Shown here piece by piece: positions 25,231 through 33,916 of a stretch of 53,701 nucleotides of DNA (position 1 is the first letter of the stretch; each line of letters begins with the position of its first letter). The position numbers were made by a program, and so were the translations under genes. The DNA is from Thermoplasmata archaeon. GTDB taxonomy: Archaea; Thermoplasmatota; Thermoplasmata; Lutacidiplasmatales; UBA184. The notes beneath the pieces are model-generated. The model had not been told where the DNA came from. It did not search any database and saw only the letters and a program-made list of their open reading frames with translations. The stretch lies in the NCBI GenBank assembly GCA_021796385.1, contig JAJYXQ010000004.1, forward strand, positions 1 to 53,701. The letters run 5' to 3'.

Positions 25231-25935
25231 CTACGGATGGGCGTGTTGGGCCGAAGCCTCTTCCTGGGAAGGTCCCACGGCGTACTCCCACAACTTGACT
25301 TCCACGCCACACTTGGGGCAGACCACGTGGTGCTCCTCTGCGTCGGTCACCCGTGCCGTACACCTTCTGCCGTCCCGGTCCACGTGGGGGGGTTCGCAAT
25401 AGACCTGGACCTTCCCTGCCTCGATATCGTCATCGTACGTGATCGGGATGGCGTGGTACCGCTCCAAGGCGGCCCGGGCCTCGGGAGGGACCTCACCCTT
25501 CATCTGCTTGCGCCAGAACGCCTCGGTCATGATCCAGGGCTCATGAAAGATGTAGACCCCATCTTCGAGGCCCACATCCGTGACGGATTCGAAGGTAGTT
25601 CCCAATACGGATACATCGTAAGTATTGAGGGCGCCCGGTCGGGTCTTGACCGTGACCTCCGCCCCATCAAGGGCAGGGAACTCGGTCTCCAGGTCGGGTT
25701 CGCCGTTCTCGCCTGCACGGAGCTGCATCTTGGGAAGCACCAGTTCCATCGGCATCGGGATCAACTTCCCTCCGACCCGAGCCCGGAAGAGCTGGAAATG
25801 GATCGCACACATGTAGGGGGACGGGTCTTTGACGGGCTCATCCGGGAGGTCCTTGGGCAGGGAGGCCAGGTACTCCCGGAGCTTGTGGTCGAGCTGCTGA
25901 CATTCGGCGCACTCCCGCTTCGAAAATGGCTCCAT
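25231..25935 (-). CDS. conserved metal-binding protein, unknown
   Basis: 234 residues, ATG at 25935, soluble, no signal peptide. The N terminus has CAECQQLDHKLREYL and a later MCAIHFQLF; the C terminus has HHVVCPKCGVEV, a CxxC rubredoxin-like knuckle. The middle is mixed alpha/beta with EFPALDGAEVTVKTRPG and ITYDDDIEAGKVQVYCEPPH. A zinc or iron site formed by the N- and C-terminal cysteines is likely from the pattern. I do not recognise the family. It is divergent from the cobyric acid synthase gene with 56 bases between starts and lies in the same direction as the Ehr-like operon but 326 bases before it. Confidence 0.55.
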   Translation of the reverse strand: MEPFSKRECAECQQLDHKLREYLASLPKDLPDEPVKDPSPYMCAIHFQLFRARVGGKLIPMPMELVLPKMQLRAGENGEPDLETEFPALDGAEVTVKTRPGALNTYDVSVLGTTFESVTDVGLEDGVYIFHEPWIMTEAFWRKQMKGEVPPEARAALERYHAIPITYDDDIEAGKVQVYCEPPHVDRDGRRCTARVTDAEEHHVVCPKCGVEVKLWEYAVGPSQEEASAQHAHP

Positions 25936-25960
25936 GGGATGGATTCCCGAGACTGCAATC

Positions 25961-25967
25961 CTTTTTG
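25961..25967 (+). promoter_or_regulatory. TATA-like element of cobQ
   Basis: CTTTTTG about 27 bases before the ATG at 25992; implies a leaderless transcript. Confidence 0.35.
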
Positions 25968-25991
25968 TGTTTCCGGTAGCTTGGGGCGCTC

Positions 25992-27578
25992 ATGGATGCG
26001 GTGCGGGGGGTCCTCATCGCCGGCACGACGTCCGACGCGGGAAAGTCGTTCGTGGCCACGGGGCTCTGCCGGACCCTCCATCGCCAGGGGGTCAGGGTCC
26101 AGCCCTTCAAGGCGGTCAACATGTCGCTCAACTCGGTTCCGGCCGAGGACGGTGGGGAGATCGCCATGGCGCAATGGCTCCAGTGCCAAGCGGCCGGAGT
26201 CCCGGCCCTCACTCGGGCCAATCCCATCCTTCTGAAGTCGGAAGGCCCCGGTCGGATCGAGATCATCGTCCGGGGAGTTCCTCGCTTCCGGCTCCGGTCC
26301 TGGAGAGAAGAGATGGGGAAGGTGATGCCCGACCTCCGGCGGGCGGTCCTTGGCGCCGCCAAGGAGGTGCGACAAGAAGGGAACTACGTGGTGGCCGAAG
26401 GGGCGGGGAGCCCGGTGGAAGTGAACCTCCGGCGATTCGACCTCGCCAATCTCTACACTGCGAAGGCTCTCGACCTCGGGGTATTGCTGGTGACCGACTT
26501 GGAACGCGGGGGTGCCCTCGCCCAGATCGTCGGGACCCTCGAGCTCTTGTCCTCGACCGAGCGGAAGAGGGTTCGGGGAATCCTCTTCAACCGGATGCGG
26601 GGCGACCGCAAGCTGCTCATCCCGGCAGAGAAGTTCATCGCCCGGGAGACAGGCATCCCCGTCCTGGGAGTGCTCCCGTATCTGGAAGACCTGGAATTCC
26701 CGGCGGAGGACTCGCTCTCCCTTCCCCTGCCCCACTCCCTTGAGATACCAAAGCTTCGAGAGGGGCCCAAGATCGGGATCCTCCGCTACCCCCACATATC
26801 CAACTTCTTGGATTTTCCCACGGCCTGGTTCGGACCGGGGGGAGGCGTGCGTTGGGTCGAGGCGGAGCACGATATCGCGGGATTGAACCTCCTCATATTG
26901 CCGGGGACGCGACGCACCCGGGATGACCTTGGATGGATGCGGGAGCGGGGTCTCGAACGGGCGATCCGGGAAGGCCATGAGCATGGGATGCACATTGTCG
27001 GGATCTGCGGTGGGTACATGATCCTCGGCGAGCGCTTGATAGACCCCGAAGGCTTCGAGGGGCCTCCAGGTGACACCGAAGGGTTGGGCCTTCTCCCTGT
27101 CGCCACACGGTTCCAAGATCCCAAGATCGCACGGCAGGTGTGTGTTCTACCGCTCGAAGGGCTCCCCCACGCAACACCGACCGAAGAGCTGCGCGGCTAT
27201 GAGATCCGGCGGGGGCGCACGCACCGGGCTCCCGGAACGGAGGCGGTGTTCCGGTTCGTGGAGGGGTCTTCTGCCATAGAAGATGGGCTGGACGGCGCCA
27301 TCGCTCCGGACGGACAGGTCTGGGGGACGGCGATCCATGGATTGCTGTCGCAGCGGGGGGTGTGGGAAAGCACACTTCGCTGGGCCGGTTTCCTGGGCCT
27401 CCCGACTCGCGATGCAGTCCATGCCGGGTCCGGTGAGGTCCCGGCACAGCCCACCCCGGAGAACTACCTCGAGCGCGCGATTGAAATGGCGGCGAACTGC
27501 GTCACACAGAACATGGACTTGCGACGCTTCCGTTCCCTCTTTCATGTTCCCGAAGGTGCGACCGGCGGGGACGGATAG
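25992..27578 (+). CDS. cobQ: cobyric acid synthase (adenosylcobyrinate amidotransferase)
   Basis: Amidates four side-chain carboxylates (b, d, e and g) of adenosylcobyrinic acid a,c-diamide with glutamine and ATP, a late step of cobalamin synthesis. 528 residues, slightly longer than usual. N-terminal dethiobiotin-synthetase-like ATPase domain with a variant P-loop GTTSDAGKSF (11-20) and KAVNMSLNS (substrate loop), EGAGSPVEVN, and DLERGGALAQIVGTL. C-terminal class I-type glutamine amidotransferase domain: the nucleophile C339 in GICGGYMILG and His449 in WGTAIHGLL. No other cobalamin gene is in the window, so the pathway must be encoded elsewhere or intermediates salvaged. Often named CbiP in anaerobes. 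Confidence 0.95.
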   Translation: MDAVRGVLIAGTTSDAGKSFVATGLCRTLHRQGVRVQPFKAVNMSLNSVPAEDGGEIAMAQWLQCQAAGVPALTRANPILLKSEGPGRIEIIVRGVPRFRLRSWREEMGKVMPDLRRAVLGAAKEVRQEGNYVVAEGAGSPVEVNLRRFDLANLYTAKALDLGVLLVTDLERGGALAQIVGTLELLSSTERKRVRGILFNRMRGDRKLLIPAEKFIARETGIPVLGVLPYLEDLEFPAEDSLSLPLPHSLEIPKLREGPKIGILRYPHISNFLDFPTAWFGPGGGVRWVEAEHDIAGLNLLILPGTRRTRDDLGWMRERGLERAIREGHEHGMHIVGICGGYMILGERLIDPEGFEGPPGDTEGLGLLPVATRFQDPKIARQVCVLPLEGLPHATPTEELRGYEIRRGRTHRAPGTEAVFRFVEGSSAIEDGLDGAIAPDGQVWGTAIHGLLSQRGVWESTLRWAGFLGLPTRDAVHAGSGEVPAQPTPENYLERAIEMAANCVTQNMDLRRFRSLFHVPEGATGGDG

Positions 27579-27628
27579 CACGGAAAGGCGCGAAGCGGAC
27601 GCGGCCCCGTTTAGCTATAGAGGCGTGG

Positions 27629-27634
27629 TTTTAT
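27629..27634 (+). promoter_or_regulatory. TATA-like element of the VOC gene
   Basis: TTTTAT centred 26 bases before the ATG at 27657, implying a leaderless mRNA. Confidence 0.45.
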
Positions 27635-27652
27635 CCTGTAGGCGCTTACAGG
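27635..27652 (+). promoter_or_regulatory. 18-base operator-like palindrome
   Basis: CCTGTAGGCGCTTACAGG is symmetric at 16 of 18 positions. It lies exactly between the TATA box and the predicted transcript start of the VOC gene, the classic place for a repressor to block polymerase in archaea. Confidence 0.5.
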
Positions 27653-27656
27653 AACC

Positions 27657-28055
27657 ATGGTAGAGGACAAGGCCGATGGGCCCGTCGAAGTCCGGGAGAT
27701 CATAACGGAGATTACTGTCAGCAGCCTGGAAAGGTCCAAGGAGTGGTACACGAAGCTCTTCGGGAAGGGGATCGACCTCGAACCGTTCAAGGGAAATCTC
27801 GAGTGGCGCTTGGGCGGCGGTTGGGTGCAGATCTCCGAGGGCAAAGTTCGCCCGTCGAGCTGGGGGCTCCGAGTCGAAGTGCGCGATGCGGTCCGAGAAC
27901 ATGAGCGGATTTGTCGGGCGGGGATCGACGCCAAGGAAGTGAAGACCGTCCCGGACACCATCCGCTACTTCGGGATACGGGACCCTGATGACAATGATAT
28001 CCTGTTCTTCCAGGTCCTAACCAAAGACCCCAAGGTCACAGGGGGACGCGATTAG
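27657..28055 (+). CDS. VOC (glyoxalase/bleomycin-resistance fold) protein
   Basis: 132 residues. One beta-alpha-beta-beta-beta pair: EIITEITVSSLERSKEWYTKLF, then WRLGGGWVQI, WGLRVEVRDAVREHERI and YFGIRDPDDNDILFFQV. This is the vicinal oxygen chelate fold of glyoxalase I, dioxygenases and resistance proteins. The usual metal-binding Glu near the end (normally DPDGN.xE) is replaced: DPDDNDILFF lacks the Glu-Leu pattern, so metal catalysis is uncertain and binding of a small ligand is as likely. The palindrome in front of it suggests induction by a compound. The GNAT gene follows 21 bases downstream and may share the transcript. Confidence 0.75.
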   Translation: MVEDKADGPVEVREIITEITVSSLERSKEWYTKLFGKGIDLEPFKGNLEWRLGGGWVQISEGKVRPSSWGLRVEVRDAVREHERICRAGIDAKEVKTVPDTIRYFGIRDPDDNDILFFQVLTKDPKVTGGRD

Positions 28056-28076
28056 ACCGCCCACCTACCACGACCT

Positions 28077-28676
28077 ATGTCCTTCACCTCGAAGGAGCTT
28101 TCCCCCGCGACATGGCCCGCGTTCGCCGACCTTGTGGAGAAGCACAACGGGATCTTTGGCGGCTGCTGGTGCATCTCGTTCCATCTCGAATCGGGCGACA
28201 ACAAACGTCTCGCCGGGCGGTATCGGGAAGCCAAGGAGGAGCGGGTACGGGAGGGAAGGGCCCATGCGGCCTTGGTCTTCGACGGGGACCGGGCGGTCGG
28301 GTGGTGTCAGTTCGGCCCCCCCTCGGAACTCCCCAACATACGGAGCAAAAAAGCCTACGAGGACGGACAGCACCCACTTCCCGACTGGCGGATCACCTGC
28401 TTTTTTATCGACCGGGAACGCAGGGGGGAGGGGATCGCCACGCTCGCCTTAGATGAGGCGCTCCGATACATTGCCCGGCTCGGCGGAGGCACGGTCGAGG
28501 CGTATCCCGAAGATTATACGGGGGAGAAGGTCTCGTCCTCCTTCCTGTGCAGTGGAACGCTTCACATGTTCGAGAAGGCTGGGTTCCGCAAGTCCCGAAA
28601 GATCGCCATGCGTCGATGGGTCGTCGAACGGAAGGTCCGCCCGGCCCCAAGTGTGAAACCGTTGAAACGGCGCTGA
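28077..28676 (+). CDS. GNAT family N-acetyltransferase
   Basis: 199 residues. The acetyl-CoA motif is RRGEGIATLALDEALRYIA (family R/Q-x-x-G-x-G/A), preceded by the beta strand WRITCFFIDRE and followed by GGTVEAYPEDY and TLHMFEKAGFRKSRKI, typical of GNAT motif B. The N-terminal part starts with WPAFADLVEKHNGIFGGCWC, a pattern seen in uncharacterised GNATs with a conserved GGCWC. The acceptor is unknown. It follows the VOC gene by 21 bases, perhaps as a detoxification pair under the palindromic site, which is inference. Confidence 0.8.
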   Translation: MSFTSKELSPATWPAFADLVEKHNGIFGGCWCISFHLESGDNKRLAGRYREAKEERVREGRAHAALVFDGDRAVGWCQFGPPSELPNIRSKKAYEDGQHPLPDWRITCFFIDRERRGEGIATLALDEALRYIARLGGGTVEAYPEDYTGEKVSSSFLCSGTLHMFEKAGFRKSRKIAMRRWVVERKVRPAPSVKPLKRR

Positions 28677-28810
28677 GGGATAGAGGTCTGGGCCGGCTCG
28701 CGATACCCATGCGAGCGACGGTACGTTCTTATTGGGTGTCCTTTCCGAAAGCGATGGCCCGCCAACAATCGGGTCCCCCTGGCATCACAGAACGATTCCA
28801 GATCCGGTGT

Positions 28811-28820
28811 GGAGGAGATC
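28811..28820 (+). promoter_or_regulatory. strong Shine-Dalgarno sequence
   Basis: GGAGGAGATC five bases before ATG 28825. It decides the start of the next gene against an upstream in-frame ATG at 28732, and is one of the few clear ribosome binding sites in the window. Confidence 0.6.
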
Positions 28821-28824
28821 CAGA

Positions 28825-29556
28825 ATGACTGACGAACTTCGAAGGACATGGAGCGAAATGCAGACCGGGGACCGGGTCTTCTTGGGTTGGTTGGGCGTTG
28901 CGGCTGCGGCTCTGGTGCTGGTCCTGATCGTGGCGTACAGTCCGATCTACTTCTACTTCTACCTCTGGACCCTTGGGGTTGGGGTACCGCTCTTCGTGCA
29001 CCGGGACCGGGTTCGGCGGTTCGTCGCCCGGCTCCCGGGTCACCCCCTGCTGCGCTTCATGGCGCTCGGCACACTGATGGTCTTATCGGAAGAAACAGTG
29101 GCTGCGCTTGTGAACTCAATGAAGGAAGGGTTCACCCCTGGACTCTGGGCCGAGCGGATTCCTCAATTCTGGCTGTTCAACCTCATGGTCTTCCTTCCGC
29201 TCTTCCTGGGGTGGTACCTGGTATCACGCCGGTTCCCTTTCTCTCGGCATGAAGCCATCTATCTGGCCGGGGCGGTGGGCGTGTATTCGGAGCACATTCT
29301 TCCCTACTGGATCACCGACCCCATCGTGGCCGCCATCTTCACACCCGTCGAGATCGCGACGTACGCCGTTATCGCGCTCCCGGCATTCCTCTCCGTCCCA
29401 TGGCCCGCCCCCATCGTCCGACCCTTGCCGACCTGGGTAAGATACGTTGCGTTCCTCGTGATCCCTGTTCTGCTGGCCGGTGTCGGGGCGTTCGGTGCCG
29501 AGACGTTGCGGGGGATTGTCCCAAACTGGTTCCCTCCCCGGTCCGAGATCCCATGA
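28825..29556 (+). CDS. multi-pass membrane protein, unknown
   Basis: 243 residues from ATG 28825, chosen for the GGAGGAGATC in front of it. About seven helices: FLGWLGVAAAALVLVLIVAY, YFYLWTLGVGVPLFV, LLRFMALGTLMVLSEETVAAL, FWLFNLMVFLPLFLGWYLV, a segment with AIYLAGAVGVYSEHILPYWI, FTPVEIATYAVIALPAFLSV and VAFLVIPVLLAGVGAFGA. Conserved-looking polar residues inside helices (SEETVAAL, SEHILPY) suggest a transporter or an intramembrane enzyme, but I do not recognise the family and name no function. Confidence 0.55.
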   Translation: MTDELRRTWSEMQTGDRVFLGWLGVAAAALVLVLIVAYSPIYFYFYLWTLGVGVPLFVHRDRVRRFVARLPGHPLLRFMALGTLMVLSEETVAALVNSMKEGFTPGLWAERIPQFWLFNLMVFLPLFLGWYLVSRRFPFSRHEAIYLAGAVGVYSEHILPYWITDPIVAAIFTPVEIATYAVIALPAFLSVPWPAPIVRPLPTWVRYVAFLVIPVLLAGVGAFGAETLRGIVPNWFPPRSEIP

Positions 29557-29699
29557 TTGTGTGGGAAAGTGATGCTCCCGTCGCCGCTGGATAACAAGGA
29601 CGGGGGCCCGAAATTCAGACACAGCTGAGCCGATCCATGTCCGTCCTCAATCGGGTCCCGGAGGGCTCCTTAAGTGCGAGAGTTTCCAGAGACAACTCA

Positions 29700-30470
29700 T
29701 CAGACCAACATGTCCAGTAGGAGGGGGGCATCCAATCTTCGGATACAGGGTACCCCGGCGCGGACGATCTCATCGAGGTTGGGCCCAGGATAGCCGAGCG
29801 CGGGGTATGTATCCCAAAGACCCGTGTAGAGAACGGCGCCGAAACCTGCATCGAGGGCCCCCCGACCGTCACCCTGCCACCAATCTCCGACATGGACAAT
29901 GTCCCCTGGGTCCAAGTTCAGACGGCGTGCTGCTTCAGCGAAGATAGCTCCGTGGGGTTTCGCATGACCCACTTCACAGGAGGTCACCACGTGTCGGAAG
30001 CGCAAACGCGTCCGATCGTGGAAGTACTCCTGCCAGGCCTCCTCCGGACGAACCGTATTCGTGAGGGCGATGGTAGGCACTTGGCGAACCTCGAGCTCCC
30101 CGATGAGACGTTCCGCTTCGGGGTTCACCTCAGTCATGTTGTCGGACAATCCGACCCGGGCGAAGCCGCGCCCGAGCTCGGCGAAGGACTGGGAAGGAAC
30201 CGACCGCAGCTTACTTGCGATACATTGCATGAATGTTGCGGGGTGTACCTCGATCCGCTTCTTCCCTTGGGCACGAAACTCATCATCCACGGCAAGCAGC
30301 ACCTGTTCCATGTGCGCTCCTTCCACCGGGTCACCCCCGGGAGCTTTCAACACGTCACGAAGGAATCTGAGCCGCGCCGCTTGGAGAACATCGTCCGAAC
30401 CCGGATGCTCAAGGAGGCACGTGGACCATAGGTCGAGTGACACCGCACGGTAACGGTGCTCTCCGGTCAC
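29700..30470 (-). CDS. HAD-superfamily hydrolase
   Basis: 256 residues, GTG start. The four HAD motifs are visible: the nucleophile Asp13 in SLDLWSTCLL (DxWST rather than DxDGT), Thr in ALTNTVRPEEAW, Lys in VGHAKPHGAIFAEAARRL, and Asp in HVGDWWQGDGRGALDAG. A helical cap lies between motifs I and II. Soluble. A phosphatase or a haloacid-type dehalogenase is possible; the GDxxxxD ending and the long cap favour a small-molecule phosphatase. The substrate is not evident. TTTTATA is centred 26 bases before the GTG, so translation is leaderless. Confidence 0.85.
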   Translation of the reverse strand: MTGEHRYRAVSLDLWSTCLLEHPGSDDVLQAARLRFLRDVLKAPGGDPVEGAHMEQVLLAVDDEFRAQGKKRIEVHPATFMQCIASKLRSVPSQSFAELGRGFARVGLSDNMTEVNPEAERLIGELEVRQVPTIALTNTVRPEEAWQEYFHDRTRLRFRHVVTSCEVGHAKPHGAIFAEAARRLNLDPGDIVHVGDWWQGDGRGALDAGFGAVLYTGLWDTYPALGYPGPNLDEIVRAGVPCIRRLDAPLLLDMLV

Positions 30471-30827
30471 GTGTAGGGAACTTGAAATGGCCTATAAAAC
30501 TCTGCCTTTCTCTGGGTTCACGCCCTCTAAGTCCAGCGAAAGGATACAAAGGCCGGGTTGAGCGTCCCGAGAAAGGTGTCCTGGAGGCGGGCTGGACACC
30601 CGGACCCAGTCTTTTCTCTCCCCCGGGCGCCGCAGTGGCAAAGTCGAGGTCTCGGCATCTCCCGCCCAAAAGATCGCCTGATAGCCGTTCTCCCACCGCT
30701 CCTGGAGAAGCGGGCCGGGAGAGTCGAAGAGATCCCCCCTCGCTCTTACGAATGCTCCTGTCGAAGCAACCGGAACCTCGTCCCCGGGGCGAAGGCCGAG
30801 CGTGCGGGACGTCCGAAGGCGGGCAAC
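30471..30827. other. 357-base stretch with a bidirectional TATA-like element and a 7-bp stem
   Basis: TATAAAA (30493-30499) serves the HAD gene leftwards and could also direct a transcript rightwards. To its right are GGTGTCC (30575-30581) and GGACACC (30594-30600), perfect complementary arms around 12 bases, and further GC-rich partial stems. No open frame here looks like a protein. It may be an RNA gene or only flanking sequence. Confidence 0.3.
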
Positions 30828-31712
30828 TCAGGAGAAGAGATCCTCGAGGGGGTTCCCCATCTCCTTGACCTCCCGGACAAGGACTCCCTTTCCATCGAGT
30901 TCCCGGAGGAGCTTCGGCACATCGTCGGGCCCACTGAGCTCGTAGACATAATACTCTCCCTTCCGCGCGGACTTCGGCAGGGCCTCCTCGCCCCGAGTCG
31001 CCCGAATGCCTACGGTGTACTTCGACGAGCGCATGTCGGCGATCCGGCTGAAGAGGGCCAGCCTTCCGGACTTGATCGCGATCACATAGCTTCCGATCTC
31101 CCGCGCCTCGAAGAGATTGTGCGAGGAGTACAGGACCACCCGGTCCTGGCTCAACTTCAGGATGATGTCCCGGATCTCCCCTGCAACCTTGGGGTCGAGG
31201 TTGGCGGTCGGTTCGTCAAGGAGATAGATGTCTCGTTGCCGAAGGAAGATGCGTGCGATCGACACCCGCTTCTTCTGGCCGGCGCTCAGGTCGGAGAAGT
31301 ACTTTTCGCGCAACGGGTCGATCTCGAGGAGCTTGAGCACGCGTTCCACGTCCGAGGATGTGGCACGCTCCACGGAGGCATACAATCGCAGCGCCTCCTC
31401 CACCGTGAGGCCGTCAGGTATGCCATCGATATGGGAAAGAAAGTGAAGCCGGTCCCGGGTGGTCTGTTCTTCGATGGATCGACCTTCGATCTCCACGGAT
31501 CCGGAGTAGGGTTGCAAGATGCCCGCCATCGTGCGGAACAAGGTGGTCTTCCCCGCGCCGTTAGGCCCCAGCACCACGTAGACCGAGGGTTCCCGAATGG
31601 TGAAGCTCACATCGTTCAGCACCCGGGTGCCACCATACCCCGAAGAGACATTCCGGCAAGCGATCATCGCCGACCGGTCCCCCGCAGAACCTTCGAGCTT
31701 GACTTCCTCCAT
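30828..31712 (-). CDS. ABC transporter ATP-binding protein
   Basis: 294 residues from ATG 31712. Walker A GPNGAGKTT (49-57), Q-loop region FLSHIDGIPD, signature LSAGQKKR (142-149), Walker B IYLLDEPTA (D166, E167) and switch His198 in YSSHN. A C-terminal ~90 residues follow the nucleotide-binding domain (SSKYTVGIRATRGEEALP...), as in exporter ATPases of the CcmA/NatA/DrrA group. It pairs with the permease gene 11 bases upstream (31724-32440). The likely cargo is unknown; a role in exporting drugs, lipids or surface components is possible. Confidence 0.9.
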   Translation of the reverse strand: MEEVKLEGSAGDRSAMIACRNVSSGYGGTRVLNDVSFTIREPSVYVVLGPNGAGKTTLFRTMAGILQPYSGSVEIEGRSIEEQTTRDRLHFLSHIDGIPDGLTVEEALRLYASVERATSSDVERVLKLLEIDPLREKYFSDLSAGQKKRVSIARIFLRQRDIYLLDEPTANLDPKVAGEIRDIILKLSQDRVVLYSSHNLFEAREIGSYVIAIKSGRLALFSRIADMRSSKYTVGIRATRGEEALPKSARKGEYYVYELSGPDDVPKLLRELDGKGVLVREVKEMGNPLEDLFS

Positions 31713-31723
31713 ATCTTGATCCT

Positions 31724-32440
31724 TCACATCGGGGAGAGGTATCGTTCCCGGCTCATGAGCCGCGTGGATGCAGCGAGCAGTAGGAGCACGACGGCGAGGA
31801 AGGCCACCGCGGCCCCTACGGTGACGTAGTAGTACTCGGACTTCGCGAACGAATTCGCTATGACGAGCACGAGCAAGGGAGGGGCGACCCCCAAGATCGG
31901 CGCCACTCCCACCGGGCTGTTGACCCCCATCCGTGGCGTGGAGAGCGTGGACCATATCATCCCGCTCGTCGCGGCGAAAAGCGAACTCGCGTAGGTCATG
32001 GGAATGGTGTAGCCAAGGATGGAGTTCTGCAGATCGGTCGATATCGAGTTCCCGGCGGCCACGTAGCTTCCCAGACCCACGGCGAGAGCTGCGCCCAAAA
32101 CGATGGTCGAGAGTCCTACGGTCGCTAGCAGGCAGTTCGCGAAGAGCCGACGGGGGGGGATCCCATAGGCGATTAGGTACTCGAGCACGCCCTTGGACCG
32201 GTCTCCCACGAAGAGCATCATCCCTCCCATCGCTCCCAAGGAGGCAAAAAGGGGGATCTCAAGGGGGAAAGTAGTCACAAACGCGCTGGCTCCTCGGGCG
32301 GTGCGGAGCAGGACCACGGCCAGGATCAAGGTCACGGCAAGGCCCATGATCAGGTAGAGCCGGCCGGCCAACATCCCCCGCTTGAATGTGATGAAGGTCA
32401 GCGAGGGCAGATCCGGCAATGGTTCCGGTGCCTCGCTCAT
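31724..32440 (-). CDS. ABC-2-type transporter permease
   Basis: 238 residues from ATG 32440 (MSEAPEPLPD). About six helices: LYLIMGLAVTLILAVVLL, LFASLGAMGGMMLFVGD, LLATVGLSTIVLGAALAVGL, ILGYTIPMTYASSLFAAT, VGVAPILGVAPPLLVLVIA and VTVGAAVAFLAVVLLLLAAS. The cytoplasmic loop DRSKGVLEYLIAYGIPPRR between helices 2 and 3 is the ABC-2 coupling element. The longer open frame to 32539 lacks a plausible promoter: AAATATTG on this strand (about 32468-32475) is a TATA-like box some 30 bases before ATG 32440. It forms an operon with the ATPase downstream. Confidence 0.82.
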   Translation of the reverse strand: MSEAPEPLPDLPSLTFITFKRGMLAGRLYLIMGLAVTLILAVVLLRTARGASAFVTTFPLEIPLFASLGAMGGMMLFVGDRSKGVLEYLIAYGIPPRRLFANCLLATVGLSTIVLGAALAVGLGSYVAAGNSISTDLQNSILGYTIPMTYASSLFAATSGMIWSTLSTPRMGVNSPVGVAPILGVAPPLLVLVIANSFAKSEYYYVTVGAAVAFLAVVLLLLAASTRLMSRERYLSPM

Positions 32441-32628
32441 GGTCTTGGTCGGAGGGACCGACCGGCAATATTTGACCTTGCTGAGCGTGGGCGACTGAGC
32501 GCGAAGCGGCGCCCAGCCCCACCCGGTGACAGCGCCCATGCGATGGCAAACCCCCTCCCGGCGGTAGCGGTATGCCGGGGGGTCGCTGAGAGCAAAGTTA
32601 AAGCCGACCCGACGTTGAATCCCGTGCC

Positions 32629-33870
32629 GTGGACCTCGTCTTCAAGGACACCCTGACCCAGCGTAGATCCTCGCTTTCCATTCGTGGAAAGTCCCGCTTG
32701 GAGCTCTACGTTTGCGGACCGACCGTCTATTCCGCGGCCCACGTCGGCCACCTGCGTACCTACCTCCTCTTCGACACGGTTCGGCGATTCTTCCAAGCTC
32801 AAGGTAAGCGCGTCCATTATGTCCGGAACTTCACGGATTTCGAGGACAAGATCACGCAGCGCGCCAAGGTCGAGGGGGTCGGGTGGCGGCAGGTCTCCCG
32901 ACGGGAGACGAAGGACTTCACCCGGATGATGGACCGGGCGGGCATCTTGCCCCCCGACGTGAGCCCGGCTTCGAGCCACTTCGTGCGACCGATGATCGAG
33001 ATGATCCGCAAGCTCGAGCGGACCGGGTTCACGTACTCGAGGAACGGTTCCGTCTATTTCGACGCTTCCCGGGTGACGGACAGGAACAATTTCTCTGCCG
33101 AGGATTTCTTGAGCGCGCATGCGGTCGCCGAACCCGGCCTCAGCGCCCTCCCGGAGGCGAATGACCCCCGGGACTTCGTCCTGTGGAAACCCTCCCGGAA
33201 ACCTGCCCCCGAATGGCCTTCTCCTTGGGGACGAGGGATGCCCGGGTGGCACATCGAATGCTTCGTCATGTCTTCGAGCTACATGCACCTCCCCATGGAC
33301 CTCCATGGGGGAGGGCTCGACCTCATCTTCCCGCACCATTATGCCGAGAACCTCATCTCACTCGCCATGACGAACCACCTCATCTCCCGGAACTTCATCC
33401 ACAGCGCCTTCGTGACGATGGATGCCCGGAAGATGGCGAAATCTACGGGGAACCTCGTCGGCATCGGCGAAGCGCTGGACATCGTCTCCCCAGGCGGGCT
33501 CCGGTACTACCTTATGGGCAAGGGATACGAAGAGCGGCTTGAGTTCTCCCTGTTCGAGGCCCACCAGGCCGAGGAGGAGTGGTCCATGCTCCAAGCGACG
33601 TTGGAAGACCTGGTCCGGCCGGGCGGGAGTTCCGGGTTCCCGGTCGGGCGGATCGAGGCGGCCGCCACAGAAATCCTCCGGGTCCTGGGGGACAACATCG
33701 GCACTCCCGAGGCTCTCACGGTGCTCTGCGAGCTCGCCCGGGACGTACGGCGGAGCGGATACTCAAGGATCGGTCGTGGGGAGATCGGGCAGGCCCGAAA
33801 AGCCCTTTTGCAGATCTCCGCGCTCACCGGGCTTCCGGTACTCCGCACCGGCCCCACAGCGGGCGCGTAG
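32629..33870 (+). CDS. cysS: cysteinyl-tRNA synthetase
   Basis: Charges tRNA-Cys. 413 residues, about 50 shorter than the E. coli enzyme, mainly at the C-terminal anticodon-recognition end. GTG start. Motifs: zinc-ligand Cys29 in VCGPTVYS, HIGH-type AHVGHLRT (38-41), the zinc and substrate region WHIECFVMSSSYM with HGGGLDLIFPHH, and KMSKS-type KMAKS at 268-272. An organism with CysRS does not need the SepRS/SepCysS route of many methanogens. AGTTAAAG at about 32594-32601 is a TATA-like box about 30 bases before the GTG. It is convergent with the giant stalk protein gene with 46 bases between them. Confidence 0.95.
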   Translation: MDLVFKDTLTQRRSSLSIRGKSRLELYVCGPTVYSAAHVGHLRTYLLFDTVRRFFQAQGKRVHYVRNFTDFEDKITQRAKVEGVGWRQVSRRETKDFTRMMDRAGILPPDVSPASSHFVRPMIEMIRKLERTGFTYSRNGSVYFDASRVTDRNNFSAEDFLSAHAVAEPGLSALPEANDPRDFVLWKPSRKPAPEWPSPWGRGMPGWHIECFVMSSSYMHLPMDLHGGGLDLIFPHHYAENLISLAMTNHLISRNFIHSAFVTMDARKMAKSTGNLVGIGEALDIVSPGGLRYYLMGKGYEERLEFSLFEAHQAEEEWSMLQATLEDLVRPGGSSGFPVGRIEAAATEILRVLGDNIGTPEALTVLCELARDVRRSGYSRIGRGEIGQARKALLQISALTGLPVLRTGPTAGA

Positions 33871-33916
33871 CCCAATAGGGGCGAGGCCACCAGCCCCTCC
33901 CGTCCCGAACGAAGCC

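Noticed and set aside
25237-27116. Overlapping frames opposite the metal-binding protein and cobQ
   Set aside because: They run antisense to supported genes, and none has a start, promoter or domain that makes sense.
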